64,000 bases of DNA. It comes from Atopobiaceae bacterium. GTDB lineage: Bacteria; Actinomycetota; Coriobacteriia; Coriobacteriales; Atopobiaceae. The position numbers and the translations under genes were made by a program. The stretch spans positions 124,001 through 188,000 of the forward strand of contig JALCUE010000003.1 in NCBI GenBank assembly GCA_022655215.1, in the 5' to 3' direction. Under the pieces are notes generated by a model. The model saw only the letters and a program-made list of their open reading frames with translations. It did not search any database and was not told where the DNA came from. Positions within the stretch are counted from its first letter, which is position 1. Each line of letters starts with the position of its first letter. Of the stretch, positions 16,364 through 24,227 are shown piece after piece.

Positions 16364-16846
16364 ATGCCAGAGCCCAACATCCTGCTAACACGTATCGACA
16401 ACCGACTCATCCATGGTCAGGTGGCGACCCAGTGGAACGGCACGCTGGGGGCGAACCTGATCCTCGTCGCCAACGACAAGGTCGCCGCGGACAAGATGCG
16501 TCAGGGCCTCATGGACATGGCCGCTCCCGCGGGTGTCGCCACCAGGTACTTCTCACTCCAGAAGACCATAGACGTGATCCACAAGGCTGCGCCACGGCAG
16601 CACATCTTCATCATTTGCGAGACCCCCGAGGACGTCCTGACGCTCGTCAAGGGGGGAGTGCCGATCAAGAAGTGCAACATCGGCAACATGCACATGGCAG
16701 AGGGAAAGCGGCAGGTCGCCACGTCCGTGGCCGTGAACGACGAGGATGTCGCCGCTTTCAGGGAGCTTCAGGAAATGGGGGTGGAGCTGGAGATCCGTCG
16801 TGTCCCGAGCATCGCGGCCGAGGACACGGACAAGCTGTTCAGCTAA
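16364..16846 (+). CDS. PTS mannose-family EIIB component
   Basis: A 160-residue EIIB of the mannose/sorbose/AgaB type. The active-site His is in RIDNRLIHGQV (residues ~11-21), and NIGNMHM near residue 105 is typical of GalNAc/hyaluronate-type EIIB proteins. The start at 16364 follows GAGAGAAGGA and gives the standard N-terminus. It phosphorylates sugar passing through IIC/IID. Confidence 0.92.
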   Translation: MPEPNILLTRIDNRLIHGQVATQWNGTLGANLILVANDKVAADKMRQGLMDMAAPAGVATRYFSLQKTIDVIHKAAPRQHIFIICETPEDVLTLVKGGVPIKKCNIGNMHMAEGKRQVATSVAVNDEDVAAFRELQEMGVELEIRRVPSIAAEDTDKLFS

Positions 16847-16925
16847 GGGGGCTGGACGGCAAAGGCACGTGGTCGGTCCTGCGGGACCAGCCACACGAAA
16901 GCACGTGCGAAAGGAGGAAAGGGAG

Positions 16926-17591
16926 ATGGAGTACAGCATCCTACAGGTCGCTCTGGTCTTCATCGTGACGTTCATCTGCGCGATCGACCAGTTCAGCTTC
17001 CTGGAGTCGCTCTACCAGCCTATCGTGACCGGCATGGTCATAGGCCTCATCCTGGGGGACGTCCAGACCGGACTCATCGTCGGCGGAACCTACCAGCTGA
17101 TGACCATCGGTAACATGCCCGTCGGAGGTGCCCAGCCGCCCAACGCGGTCGTGGGTGGCATCATGGCGGCCGTCCTTGCCATCAGCGCAGGGCTCGACCC
17201 CACCGCGGCCGTCGCCGCAGCCATCCCGTTCTCTCTGCTCGGCCAGTACGGCGTCACCCTGATCTTCACCATCATGAGCCCGCTCATGTCCAAGGCGGAC
17301 CAGTACGCCCATGAGGCGAACCCCGCGGGCATCACGCGCCTCAACTACGCCGGCATGGGCTTCCTCGGCCTCATCTTCGGCGGCGTCATCCGGGTCCATC
17401 TCCGAGAGCATCTTGGAGGCGTCGACGTCGCCAACATCGTGAACTCCATCACGGCGCTGCAGACGCCTGCCCTGATCGTCCTGGCCCTCATCGGCTTCGG
17501 CCTCGCGTTCTGGGACTACCAGATCCAGGTCAAGTTCAAGGTCGCCGGCCCTGCGCTTGCTACTGAGGGAGGCGAGGAAGATGGCATCTAA
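16926..17591 (+). CDS. PTS mannose-family EIIC component, apparently shortened
   Basis: A polytopic IIC of 221 residues; relatives (ManY, AgaC/W) are about 255-270. It begins normally (EYSILQVALVFIV) and has the GGTYQLMTIGNMPVGGAQPPN motif. After GFLGLIFGGVI, however, the sequence passes straight into RVHLREHLGGVDV and then the final helix (TPALIVLALIGFGLAFWDYQ). The loop and helix that usually carry a GLxxAGGM-type motif are missing, about 45 residues. The frame stays open, so this is an in-frame deletion, an unusual subfamily or an assembly collapse. GGAGGAAAGGGAG precedes the ATG, and the stop overlaps the IID start. Confidence 0.8.
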   Translation: MEYSILQVALVFIVTFICAIDQFSFLESLYQPIVTGMVIGLILGDVQTGLIVGGTYQLMTIGNMPVGGAQPPNAVVGGIMAAVLAISAGLDPTAAVAAAIPFSLLGQYGVTLIFTIMSPLMSKADQYAHEANPAGITRLNYAGMGFLGLIFGGVIRVHLREHLGGVDVANIVNSITALQTPALIVLALIGFGLAFWDYQIQVKFKVAGPALATEGGEEDGI

Positions 17592-18636
17592 GGATATGGC
17601 TACCAGCGAGTACATCATCCCGGAGCACTACGTGGACACCACCCCCGCCGCTCCTCTCGACCAGAAGACGCTCAACAAGATGGTCTGGCGTTCGCTGTTC
17701 CTCCAGGCCTCGTTCAACTACGAGCGCATGCAGGCCTGCGGCTGGCTCTATGCCATCCTCCCCGGCCTCGAGAAGATCCACACCAACAAGGACGACCTCG
17801 CGGCTTCGATGAGCCACAACATGGAGTTCTTCAACACGCACCCGTTCCTCGTGACCTTCGTCATGGGCATCGTGCTCTCCATGGAGCAGAACAAGTCCGA
17901 CATCCCGATGATCCGTGCCGTCCGCGTGTCCGCCATGGGCCCGCTCGGCGGCATCGGCGACGCCCTGTTCTGGTTCACGCTCGTCCCCATCACCGCGGGC
18001 ATCACGTCGAACATGGCCATCAACGGCTCCATCGCCGCTCCGTTCATCTTCCTGATCGTGTTCAACGTGTTCCAGTTCGTCATCCGCTTCTGGCTCATGA
18101 ACTGGTCCTACAAGATGGGCACGAACGCCATCGGCATCCTCACCGAGAATGCCAAGGAGTTCACGCGTGCGGCCTCGATCCTCGGCGTCTTCGTCGTGGG
18201 CTGCCTGACCGTCTGCTATGGCGGCACCAAGCTCGGCCTCGTGATCCCCAACGGCGAGACCAGCTCCTACGCCGCCCAGACCGCCACGGTCAAGAACGAC
18301 GAGGTCTCGAAGTTCGATGACATGGTCTATGACACGGACGGCACCACGCCCTTGGCGACCACCGACGCTGACGGCAACGACGTCACCGCCGGCGTGACCG
18401 ACCTGGGCAACGGCTACTCCGAGGTCACGTACATGACCGTCGCGACCACGCCCGTCACCATCGACATCCAGTCGATCCTCGATGGCATCTGCCCCAAGCT
18501 GATCCCTCTCGGAATCACGCTCATGCTCTACCTGCTCCTCGCCAAGAAGAACTGGACGCCGATCAAGTGCATCGGTCTGATCCTCGTGATCGGCCTGGTG
18601 GGCTCCGGCTTCGGTATCTGGCCCTCGATCTGGTAG
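17581..18636 (+). CDS. PTS mannose-family EIID component with an inserted exposed segment
   Basis: A 351-residue IID protein; many relatives are ~270-300. The conserved IID N-terminus (LFLQASFNYERMQACGW) and GPLGGIGDALFW are present. Between the third and final membrane segments lies a hydrophilic, Thr/Asp-rich insertion (~residues 230-300). The ATG at 17581 overlaps the end of IIC and has GGAGGCGAGG just ahead. It forms the channel with IIC. Confidence 0.9.
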   Translation: MASKDMATSEYIIPEHYVDTTPAAPLDQKTLNKMVWRSLFLQASFNYERMQACGWLYAILPGLEKIHTNKDDLAASMSHNMEFFNTHPFLVTFVMGIVLSMEQNKSDIPMIRAVRVSAMGPLGGIGDALFWFTLVPITAGITSNMAINGSIAAPFIFLIVFNVFQFVIRFWLMNWSYKMGTNAIGILTENAKEFTRAASILGVFVVGCLTVCYGGTKLGLVIPNGETSSYAAQTATVKNDEVSKFDDMVYDTDGTTPLATTDADGNDVTAGVTDLGNGYSEVTYMTVATTPVTIDIQSILDGICPKLIPLGITLMLYLLLAKKNWTPIKCIGLILVIGLVGSGFGIWPSIW

Positions 18637-18657
18637 ACCGCTCCATCCTCCGCCTGG

Positions 18658-18690
18658 GGGACGCGACCACGTGTCTTTCGGTCGCGTCCC
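18658..18690 (+). terminator. Stem-loop at the end of the PTS operon
   Basis: GGGACGCGACC and GGTCGCGTCCC form a perfect 11-bp stem with an 11-nt loop, 22 nt past the IID stop. No U-run follows, so read-through to the regulator and agaS is possible. Confidence 0.7.
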
Positions 18691-18783
18691 TCGTGCGGGG
18701 ACCTTCCCCGGCTCAGTCGGCCTCACGCGGGGGAGGGAACGTGAGAAGGCCGGCGGAACCACCCGACGTGAGGACTGGTCGAA

Positions 18784-19512
18784 ATGGGGACCGTCTCGAA
18801 GAAGCAGCCGCTGTACGACCAGCTCGTCGACATCCTGCGTGACAGGATCGAGACGGAGCTCAAGCCGAACGACCTTCTCCCGAGCGAGCGCGAGCTCTCC
18901 GAGCGCTATGGCCTGAGTCGCACCACCGTGCGGCTCGCCCTGCAGGAGCTCGAGAACCTCGGGCTGATCTATCGCAAGCATGGCAAGGGCACCTTCGTGG
19001 CGGACATGAGCGACCAGGCCGCCAACCTCACCCAGACCTACAGCTTCACCGAGCACATGCGTGAGCTCGGCCGCGTTCCGAAGACCACCATCCTCGAGTT
19101 CAAGACGATGGAGGCGACGAAGTCCATCGCGGCGCACATGAACCTGCACATAGGCGACTCGGTCTACATGATGAAGCGCCTGCGCGCCGCCGACGACACG
19201 CCCATGATGGTCGAGAGGAGCTATCTGCCCGTGCACACGTTCCTCTCGCTCACGCGTGAGGACGTGGAGGCGAAGCCCCTCTATGAGATCGTCGAGGACG
19301 ACTATCACGAGAAGATCCGCGTGGCGGAGGAGGAGTTCTACGCGAGCATCGCGCGTCTCGACGACGCGAGGATGCTCGGCATCGCCGAGGGCGCACCCGT
19401 CCTCAACCTCATCCGTACGACATATAACGAAGGCAACGAGGTCATCGAGTACACGCTCTCCGTTGCCAGGGCAGACCAGTTCAAGTACAAGGTCACGCAT
19501 TATCGGGGCTAG
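18784..19512 (+). CDS. GntR-family (HutC/NagR-type) regulator
   Basis: A 242-residue regulator: GntR wHTH at residues ~8-75 (LPSERELSERYGLSRTTVRLALQEL and GKGTFV), then a UTRA effector domain. This architecture commonly senses phosphorylated amino sugars such as GlcN6P or GlcNAc6P. It lies between the PTS operon and agaS-nagA. The TGGTA/TACCA palindromes upstream of the PTS operon are its likely targets. Confidence 0.88.
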   Translation: MGTVSKKQPLYDQLVDILRDRIETELKPNDLLPSERELSERYGLSRTTVRLALQELENLGLIYRKHGKGTFVADMSDQAANLTQTYSFTEHMRELGRVPKTTILEFKTMEATKSIAAHMNLHIGDSVYMMKRLRAADDTPMMVERSYLPVHTFLSLTREDVEAKPLYEIVEDDYHEKIRVAEEEFYASIARLDDARMLGIAEGAPVLNLIRTTYNEGNEVIEYTLSVARADQFKYKVTHYRG

Positions 19513-19532
19513 ACGGCATAAGGAGACATCCC

Positions 19533-20699
19533 ATGTTCGAGAAGGACGAGGCCGAGCTCAAGGCCATGGGCGCGGACATCACCACGCGCGAGATCAAGCA
19601 GCAGCCCGGCCTCTGGGCCGAGACCTATCGCATCTACCAGGAGATGAGGTCGGCCATCGACGGTTTCGTGGCCGAGGCCGCGGCCATGGGCAAGGGTCGC
19701 ACCCGCGTGGTCTTCGCGGGAGCGGGCACCTCCGCCTACGTGGGCGATACCGTGGCACCGTATCTGCGTCGCGTAGGCGACACCGACACCTTCGACTTCG
19801 CACCCGTCGCCACCACCGACATCGTCTCCGCGCCGCTGGACTTCCTACGTGCCGACGACCCCACGATCTTCGTGTCGTTCGCCCGCTCCGGCAACTCCCC
19901 GGAGTCGCTCGCGGCCGTCGAGCGTGCCCGCACCATCACGAAGGACATCAAGTTCCTGAACATCACGTGCGCGCCCGAAGGCAAGCTCGCCGTCCAGGCG
20001 GCCGATGACCCCGACGCGCTCACCATCCTGCTCCCCGGCGCGAACGACCAGGGCTTCGCCATGACCGGCAGCTTCTCCTGCATGGCCCTCATGGCGATGC
20101 TCATCTTCGATCCCGCCACGGACGAGCAGAAGAAGGCCTGGGTCGACCAGGCCAAGACCATGGGCGAGGAGGTCGTCTCGCGCGAGGGCGAGGTCGCCTC
20201 GTTCCTGGCCGGCGACTACGATCGTCTCACCTATCTCGGCTCGGGCGCCTTGGGCGGTCTCACCCGCGAGGCCCAGCTCAAGGTCCTCGAACTCGCGGCC
20301 GGCAAGATGGCCACCTCCTTCGACACCTCCATGGGATACCGCCACGGACCCAAGTCGTTCGTCGACGACAGGACGCTCGTGTTCGTCTTCGTGAGCAACG
20401 ACCCCTACACGCGCCAGTACGACGTCGACATCCTGAACGAGATCGGCGGGGATGACATCGCCCAACACACCATCGCCATCCAACAGGACACCGGAGAGCT
20501 CTACGATGGGGAGACGTTCCTCTTCAGGGGATATGACGCCCTTCCCGAGGGATACCTCGCACTTCCCTACGTCATGGTCGCGCAGACCGTGTCGCTTCTG
20601 AACTCAATCAAGGTGGGGAACACTCCCGATACGCCCAGTCCCTCGGGCACGGTGAACCGCGTCGTCAAGGGCGTGACCCTGCACCCGTTCTCGCTCTAG
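19533..20699 (+). CDS. agaS: SIS-domain amino-sugar isomerase/deaminase AgaS
   Basis: A 388-residue protein with two SIS domains; AgaS converts galactosamine-6-phosphate to tagatose-6-phosphate with release of ammonia. Visible motifs are FAGAGTSAYVG, the sugar-phosphate-binding SFARSGNSPES, and GYRHGPKSFVDD. The length matches AgaS (~384) and not GlmS, which would carry a glutaminase domain. It is 20 nt after the GntR gene and 19 nt before nagA. Its product can feed the PfkB kinase and class II aldolase in this window. Confidence 0.9.
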   Translation: MFEKDEAELKAMGADITTREIKQQPGLWAETYRIYQEMRSAIDGFVAEAAAMGKGRTRVVFAGAGTSAYVGDTVAPYLRRVGDTDTFDFAPVATTDIVSAPLDFLRADDPTIFVSFARSGNSPESLAAVERARTITKDIKFLNITCAPEGKLAVQAADDPDALTILLPGANDQGFAMTGSFSCMALMAMLIFDPATDEQKKAWVDQAKTMGEEVVSREGEVASFLAGDYDRLTYLGSGALGGLTREAQLKVLELAAGKMATSFDTSMGYRHGPKSFVDDRTLVFVFVSNDPYTRQYDVDILNEIGGDDIAQHTIAIQQDTGELYDGETFLFRGYDALPEGYLALPYVMVAQTVSLLNSIKVGNTPDTPSPSGTVNRVVKGVTLHPFSL

Positions 20700-20718
20700 T
20701 CGAAAAGGAGACGTAAGG

Positions 20719-21873
20719 ATGAGCACGTATGCTATAGGAGCCGACAGGTTCGTCATGCCGGCCGGAACCATGAATGGTGGCTACCTCGTCATCCGTGATG
20801 CGGAGATCGGTTGGTGGCAGCCCGACCGCCCCGACTGCGAGGTGCGCGAGCACCCCGGAAAGACGGTGGCCCCCGGCCTGGTGGACACCCACATCCACGG
20901 CTTCCTCGACCATGACGTGATGGACGCCGACTGGGACGGCCTCGCCGAGATATGCGCCAACCTCCCCAAGTACGGCGTCACATCCTGGACCCCCACCACG
21001 CTCACCGCCTCGACCGACCAGCTCACCGCGGCGTGCGCCACCATCGGCGACAACTACGAGGGTCTCCCGACCACCAGCGCGAGCATCCAGGGCATCTTCC
21101 TGGAGGGCCCCTTCTTCACCGAGAAGTTCAAGGGTGCCCAGAACCCCGCCTACATGGGCGACCCGAGCATCGACACGCTCGAGGGCTGGCAGCAGGCCGC
21201 GCATGGTCTCATCACCAAGATCGCCATCGCCCCCGAGCGCGATGGTGCCCCCGAGTTCTGCGCGGATGCCACCGCGGAGGGCGTGGCCGTGGCCCTGGGT
21301 CACTCGGACGCCACCTATGAGCAGGCCGCCCGCTGCGTCGACGCCGGCGCCTCGGTCTTCGTCCACACCTACAACGGCATGAGCCCGCTGCACCATCGCG
21401 AGCCCGGCATGGTGGGCGCGGCCATGGCGACCAAGAACACCTACGCCGAGGCCATCTGCGACGGCCATCACCTGAACCCCGTCGCCGTGCGCATCCTCGT
21501 CGCGGCCAAGGGCGCGGAGAACGTCGTCCTCATCACCGACTGCATGCGTGCCGGCGGCATGCCCGACGGCGACTACGTGCTCGGCGAGTTCCCGGTCTAT
21601 GTCTCCGACGGCATGGCCCGCCTCAAGGACGGCGACTCGCTCGCGGGCTCCATCCTCACGCTCGACAAGGCCGTCAAGAACGTCGTGGACTGGGGCATCG
21701 TCACGCCCGAGCAGGCCCTGCGCATGGCCACCGAGAACCCCGCGCGCGCCAACCTCATCGATGACGTCTGCGGCTTCATCCGTCCTGGATATGCGGCCGA
21801 CCTCTCCATCTGGAACCCTGACATGACCCTGTCCGAGACCATCATCAGTGGAGAGTCCGTGTATATGGCATAG
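20719..21873 (+). CDS. nagA: N-acetylglucosamine/N-acetylgalactosamine-6-phosphate deacetylase
   Basis: A 384-residue amidohydrolase that removes acetate from GlcNAc-6-P or GalNAc-6-P. Metal and catalytic motifs: DTHIHGF near residue 54, EGPFF (metal Glu), LGHSDAT and FVHTYNGMSPLHHR (His ligands), LITDCMRA (catalytic Asp). AAAAGGAGACG precedes the ATG. Pairing with AgaS suggests the GalNAc-6-P specificity of AgaA, but NagA function is not excluded. Confidence 0.9.
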   Translation: MSTYAIGADRFVMPAGTMNGGYLVIRDAEIGWWQPDRPDCEVREHPGKTVAPGLVDTHIHGFLDHDVMDADWDGLAEICANLPKYGVTSWTPTTLTASTDQLTAACATIGDNYEGLPTTSASIQGIFLEGPFFTEKFKGAQNPAYMGDPSIDTLEGWQQAAHGLITKIAIAPERDGAPEFCADATAEGVAVALGHSDATYEQAARCVDAGASVFVHTYNGMSPLHHREPGMVGAAMATKNTYAEAICDGHHLNPVAVRILVAAKGAENVVLITDCMRAGGMPDGDYVLGEFPVYVSDGMARLKDGDSLAGSILTLDKAVKNVVDWGIVTPEQALRMATENPARANLIDDVCGFIRPGYAADLSIWNPDMTLSETIISGESVYMA

Positions 21874-21979
21874 CGAAGGTGTGAGTTTGACCTGCGAAGC
21901 CCCTGCTGGCCACTAGGTCGGGTATTAATGGTTTCAGCATCACTGAGCCGTCTCCTCTCTCTTCGGCTCTCTGCATACA

Positions 21980-22016
21980 GCGAGACGCCGGTTTCCGCAA
22001 GGGGCCGGCGTCTCGC
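21980..22016. terminator. Bidirectional terminator between nagA and engB
   Basis: GCGAGACGCCGG and CCGGCGTCTCGC form a perfect 12-bp stem, followed by TTTT on the plus strand. It lies between two converging genes. Confidence 0.85.
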
Positions 22017-22043
22017 TTTTCATTCGCGTGTGGTCGTCTCGCC

Positions 22044-22643
22044 CTAGACCTGTTCGGCGGCCTGCCCTATGAGGTCGAGGAGGTCGTCCGTGCCCGTTCC
22101 GTCGACTGCCGAGCAGACCACGATCGGCACGTCCTCCACCGCATCGCCCATCTTCGCGATCTGCCTGCAGATCGACGCGACCTGCCTGTCCTGCTGCGCC
22201 CGCGAGAGCTTGTCGGCCTTGGTGAAGGCGATGCAGAACGGGAGGTCGTGGGCGCAGAGGTAATCGATCATCTGCAGGTCGAGGGCGGAGGCGTCGTGGC
22301 GGATGTCGACCAGCGACACCACCAGCGCGTGGCGCCTGTCCTGCTCGAAGTAGCCGTCGATGAGTGCCGCCCAGCGGTCGCGCTCGGCTTGGCTGCGCTT
22401 GGCATAGCCATAGCCGGGGAGGTCGACGAAGTCGATCCCCGCCGCGCGGAAGAAGCTCACGAGCGTGGTCTTGCCCGGCTTGGACGAGACCCGCACGAGG
22501 TCCTTGCGACCGAAGAGCTTGTTCATGATGCTGGACTTGCCCACGTTGGAGCGTCCCACGAACGACACCTCGGGCAAGGAGGATTCGGGGAGCTGGTCGG
22601 CCGTCCCGTACGAGGCGACATATGTCACGTCATCTAGTCTCAT
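22044..22643 (-). CDS. engB: Ribosome-biogenesis GTP-binding protein EngB/YsxC
   Basis: A 199-residue GTPase needed for 50S subunit assembly. G1 is GRSNVGKSS, G3 DLPGYG, G4 TKADK; the SKPGKTTLVSFF switch is typical of the TrmE-Era-EngA-YihA group. The start at 22643 gives the standard N-terminus; the open frame runs far upstream into the pheS leader, which is spurious. It is divergent from pheST. Confidence 0.95.
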   Translation of the reverse strand: MRLDDVTYVASYGTADQLPESSLPEVSFVGRSNVGKSSIMNKLFGRKDLVRVSSKPGKTTLVSFFRAAGIDFVDLPGYGYAKRSQAERDRWAALIDGYFEQDRRHALVVSLVDIRHDASALDLQMIDYLCAHDLPFCIAFTKADKLSRAQQDRQVASICRQIAKMGDAVEDVPIVVCSAVDGTGTDDLLDLIGQAAEQV

Positions 22644-22729
22644 GCACCACATTCTAGGGGAAGTCGTCCGGACCCGCGACCCTCCCGTACCTAGGTGATG
22701 TCGGAGACGTGGCTTCGTGCTATCCTTCT

Positions 22730-23035
22730 CGGCAGGTGATGACGGAGAGGTCCATGCGCTCGCGTCGCCGTCGCATGAGAGAGGGAGCCCGTGGCTGAGA
22801 GGCTCCCGCGACGGTCGGGACACGGAGTTCACTCCACCAGCCGCGACCTGAAACCGGCACGTGTCGAGTCCGACGCGCGCGGGCGGGTAGGGAAGCCGTA
22901 GGCCCCACGGCACGGGGCACGAAGAGCGGGTTCGTCGGGGAGAAAACCGGCGGCCAATCAAGGTGGTACCGCGGAAGAGATCATCCGTCCTTGGGCATGC
23001 GAAGGCATGTGTCCAGGGGCGGTTTTTTGTTGCCG
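22730..23035 (+). promoter_or_regulatory. T-box riboswitch (tRNA-Phe specific) controlling pheST
   Basis: The leader has the near-invariant T-box core AGGTGGTACCGCGG (22961-22974). Upstream is a Stem I-like region with GGAGCC/GGCTCC hairpins and a specifier-like GGAGTTCACTCC at about 22825, where TTC is a Phe codon followed by the usual A. A terminator ending in GGGGCGGTTTTTT lies just downstream. Uncharged tRNA-Phe would stabilise the antiterminator and allow pheS-pheT transcription. Precise helices were not folded computationally. Confidence 0.9.
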
Positions 23036-23094
23036 CAGGGACGCGGACGGAACGGATGCGTGGGCAGGCGCCTGCGCGGGGAAGGGGAAGCACG

Positions 23095-24162
23095 ATGGCG
23101 ATGATCGATGACCTCAAGGCCATAGAGGCCCAGGCCGCGAAGGGGATCTCGGGGGCACCGACCCTCGACGACCTCGACAGGATCCGCGTTGCGGTCACGG
23201 GCAAGAAGGGCTCGCTCACGGGCGTGCTGCGCTCGATGGGGGCGGTCCCTCCGGAGCAGCGACCCCAGGTGGGCAAGTTCGCCAACGAGGTGCGCGGTCG
23301 TGTGGAGGAGGCCCTCGAGGCCCGTCGCGTCGAGCTCTCGCATGCCGCCATGCAGGCCCGCATCGCCGCCGACGCCGTCGACGTGACGCTGCCGGGCCGC
23401 CGTCCCCAGGTGGGCAGCCAGCACCTCATCTCCCAGATCGTGGAGGAGATGGAGCAGATCTTCTGCGGCATGGGATATCGCGTGATGGATGGCCCGCAGG
23501 TCGAGACCACCTACTACAACTTCACGGCCCTGAACGCCCCGGAGGACCATCCCTCGCGTTCCGCCCGTGACACCTTCTACGTCGTCGACAACGCGCCCGA
23601 GGGCAAGGAGGCCCACGTCCAGGGCGAGTCCGATGTCCTCCTGCGCACCCAGACCTCGGGCGTCCAGGTCCACACCATGGAGGAGCACGAGCCTCCCATC
23701 TACATGATCTGCCCGGGCACCGTCTATCGTCCCGACACGGCCGACGCCTGCCACCTCCCCCAGTTCACCCAGATAGAGGGCCTCGTGGTGGACGAGGGCA
23801 TCACCTTCGGCGACCTCAAGGGCACGCTCGACTACTTCTGCCGTGAGATGTTCGGCAGCGACCGAGCCACGCGCTACCGTCCGCACTTCTTCCCGTTCAC
23901 CGAGCCCAGCTGCGAGGTGGACGTCTCCTGCGGCGTCTGCGGCGGCAAGGGCTGCCGCTTCTGCAAGGGCACCGGCTGGCTCGAGATCCTGGGCTGCGGC
24001 ATGGTCGACCCCAACGTGTTCGGGTTCTCCGGCATCGACCCCGAGAAGTACTCGGGCTTCGCGTTCGGCATCGGCGCCGAGCGCGTCGCGGCGCTCCGCT
24101 ACGATCTGCCGGACCTCCGCATGCTCATGACCGGGGACATGCGGTTCCTCCGTCAGTTCTGA
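23095..24162 (+). CDS. pheS: Phenylalanyl-tRNA synthetase alpha subunit
   Basis: The catalytic alpha chain (355 residues) of the (alpha-beta)2 enzyme. Class II motif 2 region is around RPHFFPFTEPSCEVDV and motif 3 near GFAFGIGAERVAAL. A zinc-knuckle-like CGVCGGKGCRFCKGTGW is inserted before the final motif, as in many Gram-positive PheS proteins. The ATG at 23095 with GGGGAAG upstream is preferred over extension into the leader. It is co-transcribed with pheT under the T-box. Confidence 0.96.
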   Translation: MAMIDDLKAIEAQAAKGISGAPTLDDLDRIRVAVTGKKGSLTGVLRSMGAVPPEQRPQVGKFANEVRGRVEEALEARRVELSHAAMQARIAADAVDVTLPGRRPQVGSQHLISQIVEEMEQIFCGMGYRVMDGPQVETTYYNFTALNAPEDHPSRSARDTFYVVDNAPEGKEAHVQGESDVLLRTQTSGVQVHTMEEHEPPIYMICPGTVYRPDTADACHLPQFTQIEGLVVDEGITFGDLKGTLDYFCREMFGSDRATRYRPHFFPFTEPSCEVDVSCGVCGGKGCRFCKGTGWLEILGCGMVDPNVFGFSGIDPEKYSGFAFGIGAERVAALRYDLPDLRMLMTGDMRFLRQF

Positions 24163-24227
24163 TCAGACCGGCCGAAGAGAAGACCACCGCGCGGCGATGC
24201 CCGCGCGAGGACGAAAGGCGATACGAG

